Part shown: piece after piece, positions 1-6,840 of the stretch
How positions within the stretch are numbered: the stretch's first letter is position 1
How the letters are laid out: each line of letters starts with the position of its first letter
Assembly: GCA_029548715.1 (NCBI GenBank)
Contig: JAKPMW010000236.1
Location: 1-9,452, forward strand
DNA: 9,452 nt
Direction of reading: 5' to 3'
Source: Spirochaetota bacterium
Lineage (GTDB): Bacteria > Spirochaetota > JAGLSM01 > JAKPMW01
Translations under genes and position numbers: made by a program
The notes under the pieces: generated by a model
The model's database searches: none
Told to the model about the DNA's origin: nothing
What the model saw: only the letters and a program-made list of their open reading frames with translations

Positions 1-1
1 G

Positions 2-136
2 GTGCTGCACGAAGAAGTAGATGTGAAACTTTGCAGAACTGAGCAGGATGGGACAATATTCAGGGTTATTCAGAATGGCCTGATCTACAACAATAGAGTA
101 GCCTTAAAAGCCAGGGTGGTTGTCAACAGGATATAA
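2..136 (+). CDS. C-terminal end of an unrecognised protein (partial, runs in from the left)
   Basis: One frame is open from the left edge to a TAA at 134-136, giving 44 residues (starting VLHEEVDVKL, ending KARVVVNRI). The residue pattern alternates hydrophobic and polar positions, as in a beta-rich C-terminus. The stretch with DGTIFRV followed by GLIYNNRVALKA loosely recalls the last strands of hotdog-fold thioesterases or dehydratases, but that is a weak impression and not an assignment. The other two forward frames contain early stops, and the only reverse-strand ATG nearby opens a reading frame of 13 codons. A 44-codon open frame can occur by chance, so the gene is plausible but unproven. 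If real, it converges on the kinase gene, leaving 27 nt between the two stop codons. Confidence 0.4.
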   Translation: MLHEEVDVKLCRTEQDGTIFRVIQNGLIYNNRVALKARVVVNRI

Positions 137-163
137 TGGCACCATGGTTCCTGTGAGCTACAT

Positions 164-3100
164 TCAAACCTTGTGTGTGCTCAGAAGGGCGTTGGCATCT
201 TGCATTAATCTGGCAATGGCCAGATCGCAGGAAACCAGTATTTCACTAAGTTGATTATGCGACAGACTGTGTGCTGTTTCTTCAAGCTCCGAAAATATCT
301 TCATTACCTCATCTGCATTGCAATTGAGCGCTCCTCCCTTGATTGAGTGTGCTACTGATGCTATAGTAGTGCGGTCGTTGGCCGAAACTGCCTCCTCTAA
401 TCTGATTTTTGCGTTGGGCAGGCTCTCGGTAAACAGAGTCACGAGTTCAAGCCAGAGTTGGAAGTCTCCATCCAGCCGATCAAGTGCAGCCTTGCTGTTA
501 AGGGATACTTGATCAGTTTGCTTATTTGGATGAATCCAAATAAAGTTTTGGTCATGAGAAAAAACAGATTGTAGGCATTGTTCAAGCTGTTTTTTTGATA
601 CAGGCTTGGTCAGGCAGAAATTCATTCCATGTGCGATGGCTTTTGACTGCTCCTCGCCACCGGCGTGTGCTGTTAGGGCAATTATTGGCAATGTCGGGTG
701 ACTCCATGGTGACCCTTCGGTGCGAATTAATCGGGCTGCTGTATAGCCATCCAGTACGGGCATTTGACAGTCCATGAAAACCACATCGAATCTTTCATTC
801 GCAAGCACATCAAGGGCCTCCTGGCCGTTTTCTGCACATTGCACCTGGCAACCGAGCTTTTTTAACAAGCGCACGGCTACTGTCCTGTTGACTTCATTAT
901 CCTCAACAAGGAGAATTTTTTTCCCAGGGAAGACACGGCAGGACTCAGGGCTTCGTTCCATAGCTATGGCTGTGGCTTCGTAGCCAATGATGAATGGTTC
1001 CGGATTCGTGTTGTGGTACACGCATGAACGGTCAATTGCAGAAATTATTGCCATTACGTGAGATGGCCGTATCGGTTCTGTTATTGTTGTATCAAAACCC
1101 TTGATATCAACTCCGGGCTGATGGATGATGCCGATTTTTGCATGAGGGTAGGTGCTGTGCACCATGGACAGTATGCGCTTCTCCGTTGCGTCAGGCATGG
1201 TTTCATGTATCAAGACGAGACAAATGTCACCATAGTGGGGCAACGCGTCCCAGTCAGGCACAAGAACGCAGTCACTTCCGCAGTCAGCGATGATTCGCTG
1301 TAGCATGCTTCCTGGAATGTGCCGCTGATCAACGAGAAGAGTCTTGCATAAAGTCGAGTGCGTATCAACTACGCCTTCAGCTTGCCATGGAAGCGGTATG
1401 GAGACCCAAAAGGTCGAGCCAGTGTCGGGGAAACTGGTGACCGTCAGAGTACCACCCATCAGCTCGACAAGTTGCCTGGAGATGGTTAAACCGAGGCCAG
1501 TGCCGCCGTACATTCGAGTTGTTGATGCGTCCGCCTGGCTGAAGCGTTCGAAGATGGATTCGGTTTTTTCCGGTGAGATTCCGATTCCGCTGTCTTCTAC
1601 TGTTATGGTGAATATTCCGCCATCCTTCGAACTGCGGAGCGTTTCGATGGAAAGAATGATCGACCCTGCCTCGGTGAATTTGATGGCGTTATTGAGAAGA
1701 TTGAGGAGAACCTGGCGGATGCGTGTCTGGTCTCCGATGACATCCATTCGAGCCTGCGGAGAATAGTACAGAACCAGATCAATTCCTTTCTCGTGAGCTT
1801 TGGGATAGAGCAGGAGGACAAGCTCATTGGCCAGGCGGCCAAGGTGGAACGGTGTGTTTTCAATCTCAAGCTTGCCCTCATGTATTTTTGAATAGTCGAG
1901 AATATCATTGATGATGCCCAGCAGGGCATTTCCCGAACTGATGATGGTTTGCGTGTATTCCTGCTGTTCAATGGTCAGTTGTGTATCAAGAAGGAGCTCA
2001 GCCATACCGCACACTCCATTCATCGGGGTGCGGATCTCATGACTCATATTTGCGAGAAAACGGCCCTTCATTCTGTTTGCTTCTTCCGCCATTTCTTTGG
2101 CCTGGACAAGTTCGCTTTCGGCCCGCATTCTGTCTTGCACTTCCTGGAGGAGTTGCAGTTGTTCCCTGATGTCACTCGCCATTACAAGGGTCCCAATCGC
2201 TTCGCCAGACTTGTCATGGATGACATCCCGGTAGAGGCGCACAGGGATGTTTTCACCGGACATGTTCGCAATGGTTGTTTCATGTTCGACATGCTCGGGA
2301 CAGTCCAGTGCGTGAGGAGAGAGTATCGTGTCAAGCGGTTTGCCGATCAGATCGCGCGCGGATCTCCCGGTGAGTCGCTCGGTCTCCGGGTTGATTCGAA
2401 CGATTTTCATTTCACTGTCAGTCAGGAGCAGCATGTCCCGCATGCGCTGAATGATTTCATCAGCTACAATGGCTGGGGTAACGAGCATGAAGTGATGTTT
2501 CCGGATAGTATAAAAAATCCCCAAGGACCAGAAGAGGACAAAAATCGGAGCCAGCGCAGGGATGTTTTTGATTCCAATGAGGGGAAAAACCAGGTTTGTG
2601 GCGAGACTGATTACGAATGCGAGGTAGCCTGAAACAAAGATCATGTAGCCCTGGCGGCGTTTTCGTGTATGGGTCTGTTTTCGCGTCCAGACCCATACAA
2701 GGTGCAGACCGGTGATCGTGTAGCCGACATACGTTCCCACATATACGTAATAGACCGTATCCCTTGCCGGGACCTCGATATATCCGAGTGGGCCGGAAAC
2801 AAGGTGTGAAGCTCCGAGAGTTCCAAAAAAACTTTGGATGATAAACAGAATCGAGGGGAGGAAGATAAGGGGAATCAGCCACACATGGCGTTTGAAAAGA
2901 TGGTTTTTTTCGGTCAGTATCATTGCAAACACAAGAAAAAATGCAAACCAGGAGACCCGGCCAAAGGAAGAGACATCGTACCAAAACCATGCAGCAGTCA
3001 GGGTGGGTGCAGAATAGACAGATGCGTAGGTGGCTGCCCAGAAGGCAAAGCAGAGGGACAGGCAAAAATACGCCCGATTGAGTGGATTCGAGCGATCCAG

Positions 3101-3175
3101 TCTGAGCGAGTATGCTCCGGTGTATACGTAAAAGACACCGGCGATCAGGGCCAGCGCTGAAAAGACATTCATCAT
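164..3175 (-). CDS. Membrane-bound hybrid sensor histidine kinase (7TM-PAS-HisKA-HATPase-REC-REC-Hpt)
   Basis: This is a BarA-like multi-step phosphorelay kinase of about 1003 residues. Positions here count from an upstream in-frame ATG at 3259; subtract 28 for the preferred start. Seven hydrophobic segments span about 31-252 and resemble the HisKA_7TM sensor. A PAS-like domain (about 265-365) and a coiled coil (366-400) follow. HisKA has phospho-acceptor H407 in NMSHEIRTPMNG. The ATPase has an N box (NLLNNAIKFT, 520-529), DSGIG (556-560) and GGTGLGL (585-591). A degenerate receiver (about 637-743) has His685 where Asp is expected. A true receiver (780-897) has E786/D787, D830, T863 and K885. 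The Hpt domain has H971 in HSIKGG. There is no output domain, so a separate response regulator must receive the phosphate. I prefer the tandem ATGs at 3175/3172 because they place the first membrane helix at the N-terminus, as is usual for this sensor type. The 3259 start would overlap the divergent gene by 6 nt. No candidate start has a good Shine-Dalgarno sequence. The signal sensed is unknown. Confidence 0.93.
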   Translation of the reverse strand: MMNVFSALALIAGVFYVYTGAYSLRLDRSNPLNRAYFCLSLCFAFWAATYASVYSAPTLTAAWFWYDVSSFGRVSWFAFFLVFAMILTEKNHLFKRHVWLIPLIFLPSILFIIQSFFGTLGASHLVSGPLGYIEVPARDTVYYVYVGTYVGYTITGLHLVWVWTRKQTHTRKRRQGYMIFVSGYLAFVISLATNLVFPLIGIKNIPALAPIFVLFWSLGIFYTIRKHHFMLVTPAIVADEIIQRMRDMLLLTDSEMKIVRINPETERLTGRSARDLIGKPLDTILSPHALDCPEHVEHETTIANMSGENIPVRLYRDVIHDKSGEAIGTLVMASDIREQLQLLQEVQDRMRAESELVQAKEMAEEANRMKGRFLANMSHEIRTPMNGVCGMAELLLDTQLTIEQQEYTQTIISSGNALLGIINDILDYSKIHEGKLEIENTPFHLGRLANELVLLLYPKAHEKGIDLVLYYSPQARMDVIGDQTRIRQVLLNLLNNAIKFTEAGSIILSIETLRSSKDGGIFTITVEDSGIGISPEKTESIFERFSQADASTTRMYGGTGLGLTISRQLVELMGGTLTVTSFPDTGSTFWVSIPLPWQAEGVVDTHSTLCKTLLVDQRHIPGSMLQRIIADCGSDCVLVPDWDALPHYGDICLVLIHETMPDATEKRILSMVHSTYPHAKIGIIHQPGVDIKGFDTTITEPIRPSHVMAIISAIDRSCVYHNTNPEPFIIGYEATAIAMERSPESCRVFPGKKILLVEDNEVNRTVAVRLLKKLGCQVQCAENGQEALDVLANERFDVVFMDCQMPVLDGYTAARLIRTEGSPWSHPTLPIIALTAHAGGEEQSKAIAHGMNFCLTKPVSKKQLEQCLQSVFSHDQNFIWIHPNKQTDQVSLNSKAALDRLDGDFQLWLELVTLFTESLPNAKIRLEEAVSANDRTTIASVAHSIKGGALNCNADEVMKIFSELEETAHSLSHNQLSEILVSCDLAIARLMQDANALLSTHKV
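704..713 (-). repeat. GTCACCATGG word, copy 1
   Basis: The + strand reads CCATGGTGAC. It lies inside the true-receiver part of the kinase gene, where it encodes part of Gly-Ser-Pro-Trp-Ser, unlike the peptides at the other copies. Confidence 0.5.
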
Positions 3176-3253
3176 GTGCCAGTATAGCACGGTGGCAAAA
3201 AAAAAATCCAGTAAAGATGACGCTTTTGTATACTTGCTCGGGGTGGTTAGAAT
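3176..3253. promoter_or_regulatory. Divergent intergenic region with candidate -10 element
   Basis: This AT-rich stretch lies between the preferred kinase start and the operon's first gene, and must carry or adjoin both promoters if each gene is transcribed from here. On the + strand, TATACT at 3229-3234 is a 5/6 match to a sigma-70 -10 hexamer, 19 nt before the ATG at 3254, but I find no good -35 at 16-18 nt spacing. A ten-A run sits at 3197-3206. On the minus strand, another TATACT (3181-3186) lies only 5 nt from the kinase ATG, which is too close unless the message is leaderless. I did not find a sigma-54 -24/-12 pair with correct spacing. Confidence 0.25.
3240..3246 (+). promoter_or_regulatory. 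Ribosome binding site supporting the 3254 start
   Basis: GGGGTGG lies 7 nt before the ATG at 3254. It supports that start over the in-frame ATG at 3266, which has no comparable purine run at a suitable distance. Confidence 0.5.
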
Positions 3254-3934
3254 ATGCATCTGCTAATGGCTGACGTTGCATCCATGCTCGGAGTAGAGGA
3301 GCATGAGGTGCTGCAGAGGGTTGTGGCCGGGGAGTTGCCCGGCAGGAAAATTGGCGAAGAGTACCATTTTCTCAAAACCGAACTTGATGAGTACGTGCTG
3401 CGACATGTGGTCAAGCTGACCCCTGCGTATTTTTCCCGTGAAGAGAGCAAGGGGCTGTCGTTGGCCAGTCTTCTTCTCAGGGGTGGTCTTGTTGCTGGCA
3501 TACCCGGAGAAACGGTGGCCGACATTATCCGGCATGGGATTCAGGCTCTGCCTGCGTTTCCAGGACTTGACCGGGAGGATTGCATTCAGGCATTGCTGGC
3601 ACGAGAGACAAGGCTTTCGACTGCCGTAGGCAATGGTATTGGCCTGCCGCATCCGGGGAGTCCGATCATAGCTGACTACGATCAGGAGAGTATCACCCTG
3701 CTGCGGCCAGCAGTGCCTGTTGCTGCACCTTCTCCCGATGGGTTGCCCGTCCACAGTCTCTTCATTGTCCTTGCTGCAAACGCCCGTCGGCATCTTGAAA
3801 TCCTTGCCCGGCTGGCCTGGGCCCTGTCACAGGAGACGGTCCTGAATGCCCTTCAATCCGAGGTATCCCTTGGCACCATGGTGCTGTTGCTGCGAGAGCT
3901 GGACGATGTCATACCTGGTGAGGACTTTCAATGA
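3254..3934 (+). CDS. HTH (excisionase/MerR-like)-PTS EIIA fusion protein, likely operon regulator
   Basis: This 226-residue protein has two parts. Residues about 3-48 match the helix-turn-helix domain of the excisionase/MerR type: a helix ending in MLGV, a second helix VLQRVVAGELP, the turn GRKIGEEYHFL, then TELDEYV. Residues about 67-216 match a PTS EIIA domain of the fructose/nitrogen (PtsN) type. The phosphorylatable histidine is H133 in GNGIGLPHPG, preceded by the usual RETRLSTAVG, and the second family motif is seen as HLEILARLAW (180-189). Proteins of this kind can be phosphorylated by HPr or NPr and usually regulate rather than transport sugar. No EIIB or EIIC domain is present here. 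The gene heads the Hyf-like operon and shares an ATGA overlap with hyfB, so it is made together with the complex. A role in controlling that complex, or its transcription through the HTH, is inference. Confidence 0.85.
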   Translation: MHLLMADVASMLGVEEHEVLQRVVAGELPGRKIGEEYHFLKTELDEYVLRHVVKLTPAYFSREESKGLSLASLLLRGGLVAGIPGETVADIIRHGIQALPAFPGLDREDCIQALLARETRLSTAVGNGIGLPHPGSPIIADYDQESITLLRPAVPVAAPSPDGLPVHSLFIVLAANARRHLEILARLAWALSQETVLNALQSEVSLGTMVLLLRELDDVIPGEDFQ

Positions 3935-5910
3935 CTGAATGGCTTGTCTGCAGTAGTTTTTTGCTTGTCGGTGCGGCTGTCTCTGTCCCTATGGTGCCAT
4001 CCGTGTTGCGGGCAAAACTGTTTTTTTCTCTTGCGCTGTTTTCGGCCATCGCCGATTCGATCGCTGTTGCACCTGTGTTTGCCGGAGATGCGACGATTTC
4101 AGGGCAGATTTTCTTTGGATGGCCTCTTGGGGTGGCGGTTGTTGGTGTTGAGCGGCTTTCGGCATTTTTCCTCATGATCGTTGCCTGGTTTGGTCTGCCT
4201 GCCGTGGCACTGGCAGGGCGTTTTGTCCCGGGGTCTTCGGGTGCACGGGCACACTGGTTCTTTTTCGGATTGCTGCTTCTGTCGATGAAGCTGGCGCTTG
4301 TTCTTGACAGCCTATTGCACTTTCTGGTCGTGTGGGAAGTCATGTCACTTTCTTCATTTTTTCTGGTTCTTATGGGGAACAGCGGTCAGCAGAGGAGGTC
4401 GGCGGGGCTGCACTACTTTGTGGCCATGCATGTCAGCGTCGTGTTTCTTATGCTGGGGACCGTTTTTCTTCCCGAGGGACACATGCGTTTCAGCATGATG
4501 AGCGGAGCGGAATCAGCGCTTGCATCCTTTGTCCTTCTGATGACTGGATTTGCATTCAAGATGGGTCTTGTTCCGTTTCATTCATGGATTCCTGAAGCCT
4601 ATCCAGCCGCTGCAACCCATGTTTCAGCCATCATGTCATCCCTGATGAGCAAGCTGGGCGTGTACGGCATGCTGAGGACAGTCCTGTCCGGTGGGTTTAT
4701 TACGGAAACGGCGGCCTGGCTGGTAATTGGTGCAGGCATATTGTCAGCGGTCAGCGGAATAACATTTTCCGTTATACGAAGGGATATCAAGGAGATCCTT
4801 TCGTACAGCAGTATGGAGAATCTTGGCATTATTACTGCCGGTATTGGATTGATGATGCTCGGGAGTGTGCAGTCGAATGCCTTTATGATGTGGGCAGGGC
4901 TTGCAGCGGCATTGTTTAAAACACTTTGTCATTCGTTTTCCAAGGTGGTGCTGTTTTCTGCTGCCGGCCTGGTTGAGCGGGCTGGCGTTGGCCGGGACAT
5001 TGAAAGCATGGGTGGCCTCTCGCGACGGATGCCCCGTGTATCCCTGGTGTTTTTGGGTACGGCCTGGGCCAGCGCCAGTCTTCCCCCTTTTGGGGGCGTG
5101 ATCAGTGAAATCCTTCTTGTTCTCTCAATGGTTGCCGGTCTTTCTACGGCAAGTCCGCTGGCGACAACGGGGCTGGTTCTGGTTCTTGTTCTGCTTGCCA
5201 TGACCGGGGCGATTGCCTTGCTGACATGGACCAGGACATGGGGAATAGCATTTTCCGGGGAGCCACGTTCGCTGGCAGCTCAGTCCGCCAGAGAGGGGCG
5301 CGTCTGGGAGTCTGGTCTTCTTTGGGTTCCCCTGATTGGCTTGCTGTTGATGGGCCTGTTTCCAGCCCTGGTTCTCGAATGGGTGTCGCCGGTGATGGAC
5401 ACCATAGCTGGTGCAACACTGTTTCCCGATGCCTCTCTGGCGGCATGGCCGCTGGTTCATCGTGCTATGATATCAACGCTGGTGTCCCTCTCCCTTCCGA
5501 TTGCAGTTTTTGGTGGAATGGTATTTCTGCTTCTTCTTGTACGCTGGCTGCTCCTGAGAAAGAGAGAGCAGGGTGAGGCGACAACCTGGTCTTGTGGATG
5601 GGGAACTCCGGATTCGCGTATCCAGTATACGGCAAGCTCATTTTCCGATCCGTTTGTCTCTGTTGTCCGGCCCGTGTTGCATACCGAGCGGGAGGGTGAG
5701 TCTGTATCCGGCTATTTCCCCGAAACTGCCGGTTGTCACCATCATGATGACGACCCGTTCAGGAAAAAGATTATCGGTCGTATCGGAGTGTTTGTGAGCG
5801 GAGTTTTTTCCCGCTTTTCATGGATACAAAGCGGCAATATGCAGCAATACATTCTGTATGGATTGGTCTGGCTTGTTGCCATGCTTGTCTGGATTCTGGT
5901 GGTGGCGTAA
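3931..5910 (+). CDS. hyfB: HyfB-like antiporter-type membrane subunit of a group 4 hydrogenase/Ehr complex
   Basis: This 659-residue polytopic protein belongs to the NuoL/M/N-Mrp antiporter family (Proton_antipo_M) and is close in length to E. coli HyfB (about 670). It should form part of the ion-translocating membrane arm. Expected charged residues are present: E136 in the VWEVMSLSS helix, K210 and H217 in FKMGLVPFHSWIPEAY, K241 in SSLMSKLGVYG, H334/K338 in HSFSKVVLF, and E393 in GGVISEILL. The C-terminal part is diagnostic of HyfB/HycC rather than NuoL: CGWGTPDSRIQYTASSFSDP (555-574) follows a basic loop, and a final helix spans about 638-658. The loop between them holds an unusual CHHHDDD (602-608). 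The start overlaps the upstream stop (ATGA) and has GTGAGGA 6 nt ahead. The symbol rests on family resemblance; if the complex is an Ehr, EhrA would be the equivalent name. Confidence 0.92.
   Translation: MTEWLVCSSFLLVGAAVSVPMVPSVLRAKLFFSLALFSAIADSIAVAPVFAGDATISGQIFFGWPLGVAVVGVERLSAFFLMIVAWFGLPAVALAGRFVPGSSGARAHWFFFGLLLLSMKLALVLDSLLHFLVVWEVMSLSSFFLVLMGNSGQQRRSAGLHYFVAMHVSVVFLMLGTVFLPEGHMRFSMMSGAESALASFVLLMTGFAFKMGLVPFHSWIPEAYPAAATHVSAIMSSLMSKLGVYGMLRTVLSGGFITETAAWLVIGAGILSAVSGITFSVIRRDIKEILSYSSMENLGIITAGIGLMMLGSVQSNAFMMWAGLAAALFKTLCHSFSKVVLFSAAGLVERAGVGRDIESMGGLSRRMPRVSLVFLGTAWASASLPPFGGVISEILLVLSMVAGLSTASPLATTGLVLVLVLLAMTGAIALLTWTRTWGIAFSGEPRSLAAQSAREGRVWESGLLWVPLIGLLLMGLFPALVLEWVSPVMDTIAGATLFPDASLAAWPLVHRAMISTLVSLSLPIAVFGGMVFLLLLVRWLLLRKREQGEATTWSCGWGTPDSRIQYTASSFSDPFVSVVRPVLHTEREGESVSGYFPETAGCHHHDDDPFRKKIIGRIGVFVSGVFSRFSWIQSGNMQQYILYGLVWLVAMLVWILVVA
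5898..5905 (+). promoter_or_regulatory. Ribosome binding site for the HyfC-like gene
   Basis: GGTGGTGG inside the last hyfB codons lies 4 nt before the ATG at 5910. It supports that start over the in-frame ATG at 5820, which would add 30 residues read out of frame through hyfB and has no family counterpart. Confidence 0.45.
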
Positions 5911-6821
5911 TGGAACTCTTGCTGATTCAGGTTGTGCTTCTGCTTGTGCTTCCGTTTCCGGTCTTGTGGATCATTCTCCGTGTCAAGGCGTTTTGGGCAG
6001 CGCGCAGGGGGCCGTGCTTTTTTCAGCCTTTCCACGATATTGTTCGGCTGTGTAAAAAAGGCGCTGTGTTTTCGAAAACCACAAGCCTTGCCTTTCGCCT
6101 TATGCCATCAGTGCATCTGGCGGCCCTGCTGACTGCTGTTATCCTGGTCCCGATGTCTGGACGCGGGCACATCGCTTCGTTTGAGGGTGATTTTGTTCTT
6201 TTTGCATATCTTTTGGCTGCAGCACGATTTTCAATGATCGCCGGTGCGCTTGAGACTGGGTCGCCATTTGAAGGCATGGGGGCCAGCAGGGAAGCAGCAT
6301 TTGCCGTCTTTGCAGAGCCCGCATTTTTCATGCTTGCCGGCGCCATGGTGCTTGCTGGCGGAAAGGCAGACTTTGTCACCATGGTGTCGGCCTTTGATGG
6401 GCGGGCAGTGCTGACAACGCTTGCCGTTTTGTCGCTGTTCATCATGGTGCTTCTTGAGGGGGCACGGATTCCGGTTGATGATCCGGCAACACATCTCGAA
6501 CTGACAATGATACACGAGGCCATGATTCTTGATCACAGCGGGCCGGATCTGGCGATGTTGCAGTACGGTGCTGCTCTCAAGACGGTACTGGTTTCATCAC
6601 TTCTTGTTCTTGTGGTGTTGCCAGAGCAATTGTTTACAGGGAGTGCAGGCCCTTGGCTCCGGCTCGCAAGCACGGCTGGAGGGGTTTGTATTGTCGCGGC
6701 CCTGATTGGAACACTGGAGTCGTTCATGGCCAGACTCAGGATGACACATGTGCCGCAATTTGTACTCCTTATGTTCTCCGTCTCACTTGTTGCACTGGTA
6801 TCTGTGCTGCTGCTTTTCTGA
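5910..6821 (+). CDS. hyfC: HyfC/HycD-like (NuoH family) membrane anchor subunit
   Basis: This 303-residue membrane protein of the NuoH/HyfC/HycD/EchB family anchors the peripheral electron-transfer arm to the membrane arm and lines the junction between them. Family signatures are clear: ARRGPCFFQPFHDIVRLCKK (31-50), the loop SPFEGMGASREAAFAVFAEP (118-137), and the strongest, EGARIPVDDPATHLELTMIH (183-202) followed by EAMILDHSGPDLAM. The acidic and polar residues of these loops, including E121, E136, E183, D190, D191 and E197, lie where NuoH relatives line the quinone/proton path. About eight hydrophobic segments are visible, and the length is typical (E. coli HyfC about 315). The start ATG shares one base with the hyfB stop (TAATG), which implies translational coupling. 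I see no truncation or missing motif. Confidence 0.93.
   Translation: MELLLIQVVLLLVLPFPVLWIILRVKAFWAARRGPCFFQPFHDIVRLCKKGAVFSKTTSLAFRLMPSVHLAALLTAVILVPMSGRGHIASFEGDFVLFAYLLAAARFSMIAGALETGSPFEGMGASREAAFAVFAEPAFFMLAGAMVLAGGKADFVTMVSAFDGRAVLTTLAVLSLFIMVLLEGARIPVDDPATHLELTMIHEAMILDHSGPDLAMLQYGAALKTVLVSSLLVLVVLPEQLFTGSAGPWLRLASTAGGVCIVAALIGTLESFMARLRMTHVPQFVLLMFSVSLVALVSVLLLF
6375..6384 (+). repeat. GTCACCATGG word, copy 2
   Basis: It lies inside hyfC, read as Val-Thr-Met-Val (residues 156 onward). The flanks continue as TTT before and TGTCGG after, so the match does not extend beyond the core on the left. Confidence 0.5.
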
Positions 6822-6830
6822 TTTGTAGTC

Positions 6831-6836
6831 GGGAGG
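6831..6836 (+). promoter_or_regulatory. Strong Shine-Dalgarno for the HyfE-like gene
   Basis: GGGAGG lies in the 19-nt gap after hyfC, 4 nt before the ATG at 6841. This is a short spacing but a near-perfect match. It lets hyfE be initiated independently at the one junction in the operon where the gap is more than a few bases. Confidence 0.6.
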
Positions 6837-6840
6837 TCTC

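Noticed and set aside
137..163. Possible bidirectional terminator between the convergent genes
   Set aside because: The palindrome around ACCATGGT has no loop and no adjacent T-tract, so it cannot form a usual intrinsic terminator hairpin.
1949..2632. Long + strand open frame of 227 codons antisense to the kinase
   Set aside because: It is a mirror of the kinase coding region (PAS and HisKA part), has no family resemblance and no ribosome site, and the minus-strand frame carries unmistakable kinase motifs.
3197..3206. Ten-A run as a phase-variation tract
   Set aside because: If the kinase starts at 3175/3172 the tract is non-coding. With the longer start, a slip would shift the frame, but the downstream ATGs could still rescue it, so there is no good case for switching.
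3176..3253. Sigma-54 promoter for the operon, as in many Hyf/Hyc systems
   Set aside because: TGGCAC does occur on the minus strand near the kinase start, but no GG/GC pair at the required 10-nt spacing is present on either strand.
2460..3281. Minus-strand open frame of 273 codons in another frame over the kinase sensor region
   Set aside because: It is Cys/Pro/His-rich and lacks the hydrophobic periodicity seen in the overlapping 7TM frame; it is a shadow frame.
5820..5909. Upstream ATG extending the HyfC-like protein by 30 residues
   Set aside because: The extension reads hyfB codons in another frame, is unlike HyfC N-termini, and the ATG at 5910 has a ribosome site and a TAATG overlap with hyfB.
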